NCBI RefSeq assembly: GCF_000717645.1
Contig: NZ_JNZZ01000016.1
Coordinates: forward strand, 124,001-188,000
Length of the DNA: 64,000 nucleotides
Source of the DNA: Streptomyces californicus
GTDB taxonomy: Bacteria > Actinomycetota > Actinomycetes > Streptomycetales > Streptomycetaceae
Reading direction: 5' to 3'
The position numbers and the translations under genes are program-made. The number at the start of each line of letters is the position of its first letter. Positions within the stretch are counted from its first letter, which is position 1. Under the pieces are notes generated by a model, which ran no database searches, was not told the origin of the DNA, and saw only the letters and a program-made list of their open reading frames with translations. Of the stretch, positions 17,055-28,332 are shown in pieces.

Positions 17055-18692
17055 TCACCCTTCCAGGACCGCCATCGCCGCGTTGTGGCCGGGAACCCCG
17101 CTGACGCCCCCGCCGCGCACCGCGCCCGCCCCGCAGAGCAGCACGGTGGGGTGGGCGGTTTCCACGCCCCAGCACCCGGCGCCCTCCTCCGCGTACGGGA
17201 AGTCCTCGGCGTACGGGAAGGCGAGGTCGCGGTGGAAGATGTGGCCGCCGGGCAGCCTCAGGTCACGTTCCAGATCCAGCGGGGTCTTCGCCTCGATGCA
17301 GGGTTCGCCCCGCTCGTCGAGGGCCAGGCAGTCGGTGATCGGCTCCTCCAGATGCGCGTCCAGTTCGGCGAGGGTCGCCGTCAGCAGGGCCGCGCGGGCG
17401 GCGTCGTTGTCGGCGGCGAACAGCCGGGCGGGGGTGTGCAGGCCGAAGAGGGTGAGGGTCTGGTAGCCGCGTGCGGCGAGGTCGGGGCCGAGGATCGAGG
17501 GGTCGGTCAGCGAGTGGCAGTAGATCTCCGAGGGCGGTGCGGCGGGCATCCGCCCGGCCGACGCCTCCCGGTAGGCGTCGGCCAACTGCCCGTACCCCTC
17601 GGAGATGTGGAAGGTTCCGGCGAACGCCCGGCGGGGGTCGACGGTACGGTCGCGGAGCCTGGGCAGCCGGGTGAGCAGCATGTTCACCTTGAGCTGGGCG
17701 CCCTCGGCGGCCGGGGGCGGAGGGTCGCCGAGCAGGGCGGCGAGGGCCTGCGGTGAGGCGTTGACCAGTACGCGGCGGGCGGCGACGGTGTGTTCGGCGT
17801 CCACGGTGCGGACGGTGACCTCGGCGGTGGTCCCGTCGGTCTCGATCCGGGTCGCCTCGTGGTGGACGCGGATCTCGGCTCCGGCCGCGCGGGCGGCGGC
17901 GGCCAGCGCGTCGGTGAGCGCGCCCATGCCGCCGACGGGGACGTCCCAGTCGCCGGTGCCGCCGCCGATCACGTGGTAAAGGAAGCACCGGTTCTGTAGG
18001 AGAGAGGTGTCGTGGGCGTCGGCGAACGTGCCGATCAGGGCGTCGGTGAGGACGACCCCGCGCACGAGGTCGTCGGTGAAGGTCTCCTCGACGGCCACCC
18101 CGAGCGGTTCCTCGAACAGCATCCGCCAGGCGTCGGCGTCGCCGATCCGCTCGCGCAGCGCGCTCCGGGTGGGCAGCGGTTCGGTGAGCGTGGGGAAGAC
18201 CCGGGCCGCGACCCGCCCCGTCATGGCGTAGAACCGCTGCCACGCCGCGTACTCGCGTCCGCTCCCGGTCAGCGCGGCGAAGGACTCCCGGGTGCCCTCG
18301 CCCGCGACGAGCAGCCCGGTGGGGCGGCCGTCGCGCACGGCGGGGGTGTAGGAGGAGACGGTCCGCTTGCGTACGGCAAAGTCGAGGCCGAGGTCCCGGA
18401 CGATCGTGCCGGGCAGCAGGGACACCAGGTACGAGTACCGGGAGAGCCGGGCGTCCACCCCGGCGAAGGGGCGGGTCGAGACCGCCGCTCCCCCGATGGC
18501 GCCGAGCCGCTCCAGGACGAGGACGGACCGCCCGGCGCGGGCGAGGTAGGCGGCGGCGACCAGGCCGTTGTGGCCGCCGCCGACGATCACGGCGTCGTAG
18601 CGGTCCCGGGAGGGCGCCCCGGGCCCGGAGCCCGCCCGGACGGCGGGCCGGCCTGCGGGGTCGTGGGGTGCGGGGCTCTGGGGTGCGGGCAT
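17055..18692 (-). CDS. FAD-dependent oxidoreductase, CrtI/PYROXD2-like
   Basis: A 545-residue flavoprotein of the phytoene-desaturase-like amine oxidase superfamily. The FAD dinucleotide motif is DAVIVGGGHNGLVAAAYLARAG near residue 32, with ERLGAIGGAA completing the Rossmann unit, and the C-terminal FAD-binding segment is LCGAGAVRGGGVSGVPGHNAA. The overall pattern is closer to PYROXD2-type proteins than to carotenoid desaturases, and no crt genes are nearby, so a carotenoid role is unlikely. The start at ATG 18692 gives a roughly 27-residue Pro/Ala-rich tail before the domain; a later start is possible. Confidence 0.85.
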   Translation of the reverse strand: MPAPQSPAPHDPAGRPAVRAGSGPGAPSRDRYDAVIVGGGHNGLVAAAYLARAGRSVLVLERLGAIGGAAVSTRPFAGVDARLSRYSYLVSLLPGTIVRDLGLDFAVRKRTVSSYTPAVRDGRPTGLLVAGEGTRESFAALTGSGREYAAWQRFYAMTGRVAARVFPTLTEPLPTRSALRERIGDADAWRMLFEEPLGVAVEETFTDDLVRGVVLTDALIGTFADAHDTSLLQNRCFLYHVIGGGTGDWDVPVGGMGALTDALAAAARAAGAEIRVHHEATRIETDGTTAEVTVRTVDAEHTVAARRVLVNASPQALAALLGDPPPPAAEGAQLKVNMLLTRLPRLRDRTVDPRRAFAGTFHISEGYGQLADAYREASAGRMPAAPPSEIYCHSLTDPSILGPDLAARGYQTLTLFGLHTPARLFAADNDAARAALLTATLAELDAHLEEPITDCLALDERGEPCIEAKTPLDLERDLRLPGGHIFHRDLAFPYAEDFPYAEEGAGCWGVETAHPTVLLCGAGAVRGGGVSGVPGHNAAMAVLEG

Positions 18693-18819
18693 GCACCTTC
18701 GTAGCACGCCGGCCTCGGCCCCGGCCAGAGGCGACGGGCCGGGGCCCGCGCCGCCTGCTGACCGGGGCGCCTCCGGACCGTCCGGGCCCGCCTGACCCGC
18801 CGCACCTTCCCGCCCCGTC

Positions 18820-20997
<2,178 letters not shown>

Positions 20998-21314
20998 CTC
21001 CCGCTTCCCGCCCCCGTCGTTCCCCGTCGCCCCGCCGCCCCCGCCGCGGGCACTGCGCCCTCCCCGGTCCCGTCCAGTATGGCTGCCGGTCGGCCGGGAC
21101 GGTACGCGGCGGGGCGGCCGCCGGGGGGACGGAGTGGCTGGTGGGCCGCGTACCGCCCGCTCACACCGCGCCGTTGGCGGTCGGGGTCGCCGGACCTCCG
21201 GCGGCCGGGATCCGCGCGGCCCCCGCGGTCGTCACCTCCGCGCCCTGGGCCCCCGGGCCTCGCGGCTCTCGCGGCCGGGAGCGGCGCCGGACCGGGCCCC
21301 GTGCTCGCGTACGG
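20998..21314. other. Gap between kinase and SulP genes
   Basis: About 317 bp of GC-rich sequence holding the kinase leader (GGGAG site next to the start). It contains no ORF with convincing coding bias and no clear operator. Confidence 0.5.
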
Positions 21315-22829
21315 TCAGTGCTCGGCGGCGAGTTCGCCGGTGAGACGTCCGTGGAGGCGTGCGCTCGGGTCGTTGAGACCGGTGATCTCGACGGTCTTGC
21401 CGCGCCGGGCGTACTTCGCGCCGATGGCGTCGAGGGCGGCGACGGACGAGGCGTCCCAGATGTGGGCGGCGCTGAGGTCGATGACGACGTGGTCGGGGTC
21501 GTTCGCGTAGTCGAACCGGCCGACGAGGTCGTTGGACGAGGCGAAGAAGAGCTCTCCGGTGACCCGGTGGACGACGGTGGCGCCGTCGGGTCCGGTGACG
21601 CTGGTGACGTCGGCGAAGCGCGCGACGCGCCGGGCGAAGACGACCATGGCGGTGACCGATCCGACGACGACGCCGATGGCGAGGTTGTGGGTGGCCACGA
21701 CGCAGACGACGGTGATCACCATGACCGCGATCTCCCCGGCCGGCATCCGCCGGAGCGTCCCGGGCGCGACGGAGTGCCAGTCGAAGGTCGCGAAGGAGAC
21801 CATGACCATCACGGCGACCAGCGCGGCCATCGGGATGTCGGAGACGATCGGGCCGAAGGCGACGCACAGCACCATGAGGAACGCGCCCGCCAGGAACGTG
21901 GAGAGGCGGGTGCGGGCGCCGGAGACCTTCACGTTGATCATGGTCTGGCCGATCATGGCGCAGCCGCCCATCCCGCCGAAGAGGCCGGTGACGATGTTGG
22001 CGATCCCCTGCCCCACGGACTCGCGGGTCTTGTTCGAGGGGGTGTCGGTGATGTCGTCGACCAGCTTGGCGGTCATCAGCGACTCCATCAGTCCGACCAG
22101 GGCCATGGCGAACGCGTACGGGGCGATCGTCGTCAACGTGTCGAGGGTGAAGGGCACATCGGGGAGTCCCGGCGCCGGAAGCGAGGACGGCAGCGCGCCC
22201 TTGTCGCCGACGGTCGGCACGGCGATGGCGGCGCCGACGGTGATCGCGGTGAGGATGACGATGGAGACGAGGGGGGCCGGCACGACGGTGGTGATCCGGG
22301 GGAAGAGCACCATGAGCGCCAGGCCGCCGGCGATCAGCGGGTAGACCGCCCAGGGGACGTCCCGCATCTCGGGGACCTGCGCCATGAAGATGAGGACGGC
22401 GAGCGAGTTGACGAAGCCGACCATCACCGATCGCGGGATGAACCGCATCAGCTTCGCCACACCGAGCACCCCCAGCACCACCTGGAAGAGGCCCGCGAGG
22501 ATGACGGCGGCGACGAGGTGTCCGAGGCCGTGCTCCCGGTTGAGCGGGGCGATCACGAGCGCGACCGCCCCGGTGGCGGCGGAGATCATCGCCCGTCGGC
22601 CGCCGACGACAGCGATCGTCACGGCCATGGTGAAGGACGCGAACAGCCCGAGCGCCGGATCGACGCCCGCGATGACCGAGAACGAGATCGCCTCGGGGAT
22701 CAGCGCCAGCGCGACGACCAGACCGGCCAGCACCTCGGTGCGCCAGACCTTCGGATCGGCGAGCCAGTCGGGCTTCAGTCCGCGCAGCCGCGCGGCCGGG
22801 GAGAGCGAGGGGGTGGTGAGGGACGACAA
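21315..22829 (-). CDS. SulP family anion transporter with STAS domain
   Basis: A 504-residue membrane protein of the SLC26/SulP family, which moves sulfate, bicarbonate or other anions. It has about 12-14 hydrophobic segments starting after DWLADPKVWRTEVLAGLVVA, the signature region GMGGCAMIGQTMINVKVSGARTR, and a cytoplasmic STAS domain from about residue 400 (VHRVTGELFFASSNDLV, VVIDLSAAHIWDASSVAALD). The only start that keeps the normal N-terminus is TTG at 22829, with a weak GAGG site; an ATG just upstream is in another frame. It is divergent from a MerR gene across 475 bp, which suggests control by that regulator. Confidence 0.88.
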   Translation of the reverse strand: MSSLTTPSLSPAARLRGLKPDWLADPKVWRTEVLAGLVVALALIPEAISFSVIAGVDPALGLFASFTMAVTIAVVGGRRAMISAATGAVALVIAPLNREHGLGHLVAAVILAGLFQVVLGVLGVAKLMRFIPRSVMVGFVNSLAVLIFMAQVPEMRDVPWAVYPLIAGGLALMVLFPRITTVVPAPLVSIVILTAITVGAAIAVPTVGDKGALPSSLPAPGLPDVPFTLDTLTTIAPYAFAMALVGLMESLMTAKLVDDITDTPSNKTRESVGQGIANIVTGLFGGMGGCAMIGQTMINVKVSGARTRLSTFLAGAFLMVLCVAFGPIVSDIPMAALVAVMVMVSFATFDWHSVAPGTLRRMPAGEIAVMVITVVCVVATHNLAIGVVVGSVTAMVVFARRVARFADVTSVTGPDGATVVHRVTGELFFASSNDLVGRFDYANDPDHVVIDLSAAHIWDASSVAALDAIGAKYARRGKTVEITGLNDPSARLHGRLTGELAAEH

Positions 22830-23170
22830 AGGAGGAGGACCTCATCCTGGGTGGGGCGCGCCCGGCCCTCGGGCGGACACGCGGAGACGGCGGGGTGCCG
22901 GACAGCCCCCGTGGGAGGGACCCCGCACTCGGAACGGAGAGCCCGGAGCGGGCGGTGGGGCCCGTACCGTCCCGGCCGCGGTCACGCGCGCGACCGGGGC
23001 GTCACGTAGCTGCGGCGGGCACGGCGGCTGCGGGGGTCACGGCGGGCAGGGGGCGGCGACGGGCGTCATGGGCTCGCGCACGCTCGTCTCCTGCGACAAT
23101 CGGAAGGTCGCCGGGGGCGACACCGCGCTCCGGCACGACGGGCAGCGGTACGCCGCCTCGCCACCGGCAA

Positions 23171-23194
23171 CTCTACCCTGACGTAAGGGTAGAG
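23171..23194. promoter_or_regulatory. Perfect palindromic MerR-type operator
   Basis: CTCTACCCT, six bases, AGGGTAGAG: a perfect 9-bp dyad in the 475-bp divergent region (22830-23304), 111 bp before the MerR start and about 340 bp before the SulP start. Its shape matches operators of MerR/TipA-type regulators, which bind in long-spacer promoters. The rest of the gap shows no gene, so the SulP message may carry a long 5' leader. Confidence 0.7.
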
Positions 23195-23304
23195 ATGGAC
23201 GCCGGTGCCGCGATGGGGCTCCCGTCCCGCGGCGGCGTCCCGAGGCGGCCCGAGTACGGCCCGGGGACGTTCCGGGGAGACGAAGAGAGACCAGGGGCAC
23301 GGGC

Positions 23305-23718
23305 GTGGACGGCAAGCACATGCAGATCGGCGAGGTCGCCGCACGGACCGAGCTCTCGCTGCGCACCATCCGCCACTACGAGGAGACCGGCCTCGTGACG
23401 CCCTCCGCCCGGTCCCAGGGCGGGTTCCGCCTCTACACGGAGACCGACGTCGCCCGGCTCATGGTCATCCGGCGGATGAAGCCGCTCGGTTTCACCCTGG
23501 ACCAGATGCGCGACCTGCTCGACGCCACCGACCGGCTGGACGGGCCGGGCCCGCTCCCCACGGAACAGCGCGAGGCGCTGCTGGCGCGGGTGCGCTCCTA
23601 TCAGCGGGACGCCGCCGAGCAGGTCGGCAGGTTGCGCGTCCAGCTCGCCCGGGCCGAGGAGTTCGAGGCCGCCCTCCGCGCCCGCGCGGAGGGGGAGGCC
23701 CCGGCGGACCGACCCTAG
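23305..23718 (+). CDS. MerR family regulator, minimal form
   Basis: A 137-residue regulator. The winged helix occupies the N-terminus (MQIGEVAARTELSLRTIRHY, ETGLVTPSARSQGGFRLYTE) and is followed by a dimerising coiled coil ending in an Arg/Glu-rich tail. It has no cysteine and no extra ligand-binding domain, so it is neither a thiol-based metal sensor nor TipA-like in effector binding. Start GTG 23305 or ATG 23320 are both possible; the second begins right at the helix-turn-helix. Its target is probably the divergent SulP gene and itself through the palindrome at 23171-23194. Confidence 0.88.
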   Translation: MDGKHMQIGEVAARTELSLRTIRHYEETGLVTPSARSQGGFRLYTETDVARLMVIRRMKPLGFTLDQMRDLLDATDRLDGPGPLPTEQREALLARVRSYQRDAAEQVGRLRVQLARAEEFEAALRARAEGEAPADRP

Positions 23719-23867
23719 ACCCCGCCCCGCTCCGGGCGTGCGCGCGCCCGGAGGCTCCTGGGACAATGTCGGCAGAGGCCGCCGGGCGCGCTCACGACGG
23801 CCGGGCACGCGCGTCCGGGACCCTGCGTCGGCCCACCGCACGACGACCGGCAGGAGGCGGGAAGACG

Positions 23868-24863
23868 ATGTCCACGACCGAAGACCGCGTCACCGCGATC
23901 GTCCCCTCGCTCGTCGAGGAGGCGGTGACCGCGCCGTCCATGCACAACGCGCAGCCGTGGCGGTTCCGCCACCGCGCCGGCACCCGCCTCCTCTCCCTGT
24001 ACGGCGATCCGGAGCGCACGCTGCCGGTGGGCGACCCGGACCACCGGGCCCTGCACATCGGGTGCGGGGCGGCGTTGCTGAATCTGCGGGTGGCCGCCGC
24101 GTACCACGGGTGGCGGGCCGTCCCCGAGCTGATGCCCGATCCGCTCGACCCGTGGCGCCTCGTCGACGTCGTGCTGGAGGAGGACAGCGGGACCACCGAC
24201 CCCGGGTTGGCGGATCTCCGGCCCGCCGTCGCGCGGCGGCACACCAGCCGGTTCCCCTTCTCCCCGGAACCGATCGCCCCCGAGATCCTGGACGGGCTCG
24301 GCGCCGCGGCTCTGCTGGAGGGGGGCCGGCTGATCGTGCCGGGGAGCTGGCACGCCGACGCCGTCATGGACCTCGTGCACGACGCGGAACTCTTCGAGTC
24401 GGCCAGTGACGCGATGCGGGCCGAGATCGTCACCTGGACCCGCACCGGCCGGGCCGGCGAGGGCCCCGCCACCGAGGGCGTCCCGTCCTCCGCGTTCGGC
24501 CCCCGCCAGCACGGGACGTCCGCCCCGGCGCGGGACTTCGACGTCACGCACAGCGCCCCGGACCGGGCGGCGGCCGCGTTCGAGGAGCGGCCGCAGACGG
24601 CGCTGCTGTGCACCGAGGCGGACCTGCCGGAGGACTGGCTGCGGGCCGGCCAGAGCGTGGAGCGGGTGCTGCTGCAGGCCACGCTCGACGGTCTCGCGAC
24701 CTCGATGATCTCCCAGCCCCTCGAATGGCCCGAGCTCAGGGACCTGGCGCGCGATCCGCGCTCCCGGACGGGCTTCGTGCAGATGGTGTTCCGGTTCGGC
24801 TACGGCCCCGCGGGGACGGCCACGCCCCGGCGGCCGGTCGCGGAAGTCCTCGACATCGTCTGA
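23868..24863 (+). CDS. Acg family nitroreductase-like flavoprotein
   Basis: A 331-residue protein of the Acg (Rv2032-like) branch of the nitroreductase superfamily. The N-terminal half has VEEAVTAPSMHNAQPWRFR, the usual FMN-site opening, and the C-terminal half has GQSVERVLLQATLDGLATSM and a closing QMVFRFGYGPAG. In mycobacteria such proteins belong to the DosR hypoxia regulon and may store flavin rather than reduce nitro groups. ATG 23868 follows GGAGGCGGGAAG. It is convergent with an HTH-PPOX gene, another flavin-type protein, which fits a redox or hypoxia stress pair. Confidence 0.88.
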   Translation: MSTTEDRVTAIVPSLVEEAVTAPSMHNAQPWRFRHRAGTRLLSLYGDPERTLPVGDPDHRALHIGCGAALLNLRVAAAYHGWRAVPELMPDPLDPWRLVDVVLEEDSGTTDPGLADLRPAVARRHTSRFPFSPEPIAPEILDGLGAAALLEGGRLIVPGSWHADAVMDLVHDAELFESASDAMRAEIVTWTRTGRAGEGPATEGVPSSAFGPRQHGTSAPARDFDVTHSAPDRAAAAFEERPQTALLCTEADLPEDWLRAGQSVERVLLQATLDGLATSMISQPLEWPELRDLARDPRSRTGFVQMVFRFGYGPAGTATPRRPVAEVLDIV

Positions 24864-24960
24864 GCCGGGCGTCGCACGGCGGGGGCCCGACGTGAAGCCG
24901 ACCGGGCCCTCGGCGACACCGCCCCGGCCCGGTGTGGCGCCGTCCGGGCCCGCCGCGTGC

Positions 24961-25644
24961 TCAAGGCCCGTCGGTGTCGCCCGGGGCGTCGGGAACGACG
25001 ATCCTGCGCCCGGTGATCCGCCGGGGCACGAGGACCATGACATGCCGGCGTTCCGGTCCCGCCCACGGGGTCGCGTACGCGGCCTCCCGCAGCCGGCGCG
25101 CGGCCTCCTCGTCGGTCACGGCGTGCACGGTTCCGACGAGCAGCACGCTCCAGCCCTTGCTGAAGGCGTCGTCGATGTGGTCGGCCTCGAAGGCGATCTC
25201 CGTGTCGGCGGCGTCCGCCAGCGGGGAGCCCTCCGCCGTGCCGAACACCACCTCGCCCTCGCTCACCTGGTAGTTCATCGGCAGGAGGACCGGCCCGTCC
25301 GCCGTGGAGAGGGCGATCCGGCCCACCCCGTGGTCGCCCAGCAGCGTCCAGCACATCGCCTCGTCGAGTTCGACCATACGGGCGCGTCGGGCGCCCCGGC
25401 CCGCGCCGGACGGCAGGTCGACCTCCCCGCCCGACAGCTCCCGCACGGTGGTCTCCAGCGCGTCGGCCAGCCGGAGCATGAACCCGACGCCCGGCGTGGC
25501 GGACTGCTCCTCGACGTACTCGATGTAGCCGGGCGCGGCGCCTGCCCGCAGGGCTACGTCCTGCCGGGAGAGTCCGAGCTGGAGGCGGCGCGCCGCGATG
25601 CGCCGGCCCAGGTCGCCGCCGGCCGGATGCGGTGCTGAGGCCAT
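24961..25644 (-). CDS. HTH regulator fused to PPOX-type flavin domain
   Basis: A 227-residue two-domain protein. Residues 10-70 form a Xre-type helix-turn-helix (DLGRRIAARRLQLGLSRQDV, LRAGAAPGYIEYVEEQSATP). Residues 90-220 form a pyridoxamine-5'-phosphate-oxidase-like split barrel (LLGDHGVGRIALSTADGPVLLP, VLLVGTVHAVTDEEAARRL). Such fusions are frequent in Streptomyces and often sit in DevR-type regulons; a flavin or F420 may act as the sensed ligand. TAAGGAG lies before ATG 25644. Partner of the convergent Acg gene by context. Confidence 0.85.
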   Translation of the reverse strand: MASAPHPAGGDLGRRIAARRLQLGLSRQDVALRAGAAPGYIEYVEEQSATPGVGFMLRLADALETTVRELSGGEVDLPSGAGRGARRARMVELDEAMCWTLLGDHGVGRIALSTADGPVLLPMNYQVSEGEVVFGTAEGSPLADAADTEIAFEADHIDDAFSKGWSVLLVGTVHAVTDEEAARRLREAAYATPWAGPERRHVMVLVPRRITGRRIVVPDAPGDTDGP

Positions 25645-25773
25645 CGCGGGGCTCCTTACTGATCGAGGTGCGTGTCCCCCAGCGCTCACGCTAGCCAGGA
25701 CCGGGAGCGCACGCAGCACGGACGTCCCGGGCGGCCCCGATCCGGCCGGCCCCGCGGAACGGCCCGCACCGGC

Positions 25774-26952
25774 TCACCGCCGCACGCGGGGCATCCCGAG
25801 CCCGATCCAGGCGATGATCTCGCGCTGGATCTCGTTGTTCCCGCCGCCGAAGGTGAAGATCACGGCGGAGCGGTAGCCGCGTTCCAGTTCGCCGTGGAGC
25901 ACCGCGCCGGCCGAACCCTCCTTGAGGGCGCCCGCCGAGCCCACGACCTCCATCAGCCAGGCATAGGCGTCCCGGCGGGCCTCGGAGCCGTAGACCTTGA
26001 CCGCCGAGGCGTCCTGGGGGGTGAGGGTGCCGTCCTGGACCGCGGTGACCATCTGCCAGTTGAGGAGCTTCATCGCGTCGAGGCGGGTGTGGGTGCGGGC
26101 GAGCAGGGCGCGGACCCAGCCGAGGTCGATGACCCGGCGTCCGTCGGCGAGCTCGGTGCCGGCCGCCCAGCGCTGGACGTCGCGCAGGGCGCGGATCGCC
26201 ATCGTGCCGTGGGCGGCGAGGGTGACGCGTTCGTGGTTGAGCTGGTTGGTGATGAGGCGCCAGCCCTGGTTCTCCTCGCCCACGCGGTGGGAGACCGGGA
26301 CGCGGATGTTCTCGTAGTGGCTGGCGGCCGTGTCGTGCGAGGCGAGGGTGTTGATCAGGGTGCAGGAGTAGCCGGGGTCGCCGGTGGGGACCAGGAGCAT
26401 GGTGATGCCCTTGTGCGGCGGGGCGTCGGGGTCGGTGCGGACGGCGAGCCAGACCCAGTCGGCGGTGTCGCCGTTGGTCGTCCAGATCTTCTGGCCGTTG
26501 ACGACGTACGTGTCGCCCTCGCGCACCGCCCGGGTCCTGAGAGCGGCCAGGTCGGTGCCCGCCTCCGGTTCGCTGTACCCGATGGCGAAGTCGATCTCCC
26601 CGGAGAGGATGCCGGGCAGGAAGCGGGCCTTCTGCTCCTCGGTGCCGAATCGCATGATCGTCGGGCCGACGGTGTTGAGCGCCATCAGCGGCAGCGGTAC
26701 GCCGGCCTGGGCGGCCTCGTCGAAGAAGATGAACTGTTCCATCGGGGTCAGCCCCCGGCCGCCGTACTCCTCCGGCCAGCCCACCCCCAGCCAGCCGTCG
26801 GCGCCGAGCCTGCGGACCGTGTCGCGGTAGAAGCGCTTCTGGGCGGCGGGCTCGGCGTACCGGGCGTAGGCGTTGTCCGGCACCAGGGTCGCGAAGTAGG
26901 CGCGCAGTTCGGCTCGTAACCGTTGCTGCTCGGGTGTGTATGCGAGGTGCAC
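25774..26952 (-). CDS. Acyl-CoA dehydrogenase
   Basis: A 392-residue FAD enzyme that introduces a double bond between C2 and C3 of an acyl-CoA. Motifs are WPEEYGGRGLTPMEQ, the FAD/substrate loop IGYSEPEAGTDLA, KIWTTNGDTADW, and TFGGGNNEIQREIIA at the C-terminus. The usual Glu base is not certain from sequence alone. It resembles FadE proteins of steroid catabolism that work as heteromeric pairs, but no second fadE gene is adjacent. The start is GTG after GGAGG. A KstR-like box lies 53 bp upstream, pointing to control by a steroid/acyl-CoA regulator. Confidence 0.9.
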   Translation of the reverse strand: MHLAYTPEQQRLRAELRAYFATLVPDNAYARYAEPAAQKRFYRDTVRRLGADGWLGVGWPEEYGGRGLTPMEQFIFFDEAAQAGVPLPLMALNTVGPTIMRFGTEEQKARFLPGILSGEIDFAIGYSEPEAGTDLAALRTRAVREGDTYVVNGQKIWTTNGDTADWVWLAVRTDPDAPPHKGITMLLVPTGDPGYSCTLINTLASHDTAASHYENIRVPVSHRVGEENQGWRLITNQLNHERVTLAAHGTMAIRALRDVQRWAAGTELADGRRVIDLGWVRALLARTHTRLDAMKLLNWQMVTAVQDGTLTPQDASAVKVYGSEARRDAYAWLMEVVGSAGALKEGSAGAVLHGELERGYRSAVIFTFGGGNNEIQREIIAWIGLGMPRVRR

Positions 26953-27004
26953 GACCCCTCCAGAGTCTCGCTTCGGCGCCGTCCGTGTGCGGCGGCGCAC
27001 AGAG

Positions 27005-27018
27005 TAGAACCTGTTGCA
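27005..27018. promoter_or_regulatory. KstR-like operator
   Basis: TAGAACCTGTTGCA fits the mycobacterial KstR consensus TnnAACnnGTTnnA at every fixed position. It lies 53 bp upstream of the acyl-CoA dehydrogenase start and 35 bp beyond the 3' end of rlmG, a sensible promoter position. Confidence 0.55.
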
Positions 27019-27052
27019 AGAATCTGGAAGGGCCGGGGCGCGCGGCGCCGTC

Positions 27053-28207
27053 TCAGCGCTTGACGGCCCGCAGGACCACGAACTTCGGATCGCCCGCGAC
27101 CGTGGTGCAGTTGCCGAAGATCCGGCGGAGATGGGTGTGGTAGGAGAGGTGCCGGTTGCCCACGACCCACAGCTCGCCGCCCTGGCGCAGCGCCGTCCGC
27201 GCGCCCGTGAACATCGCGCGGGCGGTCGCGTCGGTGGTGGCCAGGTGCGAGTGGAAGGGCGGGTTGTTCAGCACCAGGTCCACGCTGCCGGGGGCCAGGT
27301 CCGTGAGCCCGTCGCCGACCAGGAAGTCCGCCTCCGCCCCGTCGGGGGCGCCGGCCCGGAAGGTCTCCTCGGCGGAGGCGACCGCCCCGTAGGACTCGTC
27401 GACGAACGTGATGTGCGCGTCGGGGTCGGCGAGGGCGGCGGAGAGCCCGAGGACGCCGTTGCCGCAGCCGAGGTCGACGATCCGGGCGGCCCCGCCCCGG
27501 GTGGGCAGGTGCTTCAGGAAGAAGCGGGTGCCGATGTCGAGGCGGTCCGCGCAGAAGATCCCGGCGTGGTTGACGACGGTGCGTCCGGAGGCGGGGCCCA
27601 CGTCGGCGGGCAGCTCGTACCGGTACGGCCAGGGGCTCGGCGTACGCGGCAGGGCGGGGTCCGGGGTGGCGAAGATCAGGCGGGCCTTGCGGACCGCGAG
27701 GGAGGTGCGGGTCGGCCCGATGATCCGTTCGAAGAGCTTGAGCGTGGAGGTGTGGACCTCCTTGACCATGCCCGTGCCGATGACCACGGTGTCCGCGTGG
27801 ACGGCGGGGGCGACGCGGTGGAGCTGGTCCTCCAGGAACGCCAGGGACTTGGGCACCCGGACGAGGAGGACGTCGATCCGGTCGGGCGGGGTGTCACGGG
27901 AGGACAGCAGACCCACCGCGTCGCGGTCGAGCCCGTTGCGGGCGAGGTTGGCGAGCGTGGCGCGCCGGCCCAGGTAGGAGTCGCCGATCTGCACCGGGCG
28001 GTGCGCGGCCAGGGCGGTGGCGAGCGCTCCCCACCGGTCCCCCACCACGGCGACGGTCCCCGAGAGGTCGACCGGGCCCGTTTCGGGGTCCGCCAGCTCC
28101 TGGAGCAGATAGGTGTCGGCGGCGTCCCACGCCTGGAAGGGGTCGCGCGGGTGCTCGGGGAAGCGGGCGAGTTCGAACGTGCCCTGCGGGGTCGTCAAGC
28201 GGTTCAT
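27053..28207 (-). CDS. rlmG: 23S rRNA (guanine-N2) methyltransferase RlmG
   Basis: A 384-residue SAM-dependent methyltransferase that modifies a guanine of 23S rRNA (G1835 in E. coli numbering). Like E. coli RlmG it has two Rossmann-like halves: a degenerate N-terminal one (DPFQAWDAADTYLLQEL, IGDSYLGRRATLANL) and a catalytic C-terminal one with the SAM motif IVDLGCGNGVLGLSAAL and the N-P-P-F motif in LNNPPFHSH. The tail NRHLSYHTHLRRIFGNCTTV is nearly the same as in the E. coli enzyme. The ribosome site is weak. It may share a promoter region with the downstream acyl-CoA dehydrogenase only by chance. Confidence 0.92.
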   Translation of the reverse strand: MNRLTTPQGTFELARFPEHPRDPFQAWDAADTYLLQELADPETGPVDLSGTVAVVGDRWGALATALAAHRPVQIGDSYLGRRATLANLARNGLDRDAVGLLSSRDTPPDRIDVLLVRVPKSLAFLEDQLHRVAPAVHADTVVIGTGMVKEVHTSTLKLFERIIGPTRTSLAVRKARLIFATPDPALPRTPSPWPYRYELPADVGPASGRTVVNHAGIFCADRLDIGTRFFLKHLPTRGGAARIVDLGCGNGVLGLSAALADPDAHITFVDESYGAVASAEETFRAGAPDGAEADFLVGDGLTDLAPGSVDLVLNNPPFHSHLATTDATARAMFTGARTALRQGGELWVVGNRHLSYHTHLRRIFGNCTTVAGDPKFVVLRAVKR

Positions 28208-28332
28208 AGGCCACTCAGGCTAGCCGAGGCGGCCGGAGGCGCCCCACACGCTCTCCGGCCGCCCGGCCGCCGTCACCTCGGCGTACGGCTCCGCCCGCCC
28301 GTCCGCCGGGTGGCTCCGGGCTTCGCGGGCCG

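Noticed and set aside
17055..18692. Carotenoid desaturase (CrtI) call
   Set aside because: There is no neighbouring crt gene and the pattern is closer to PYROXD2-type proteins.
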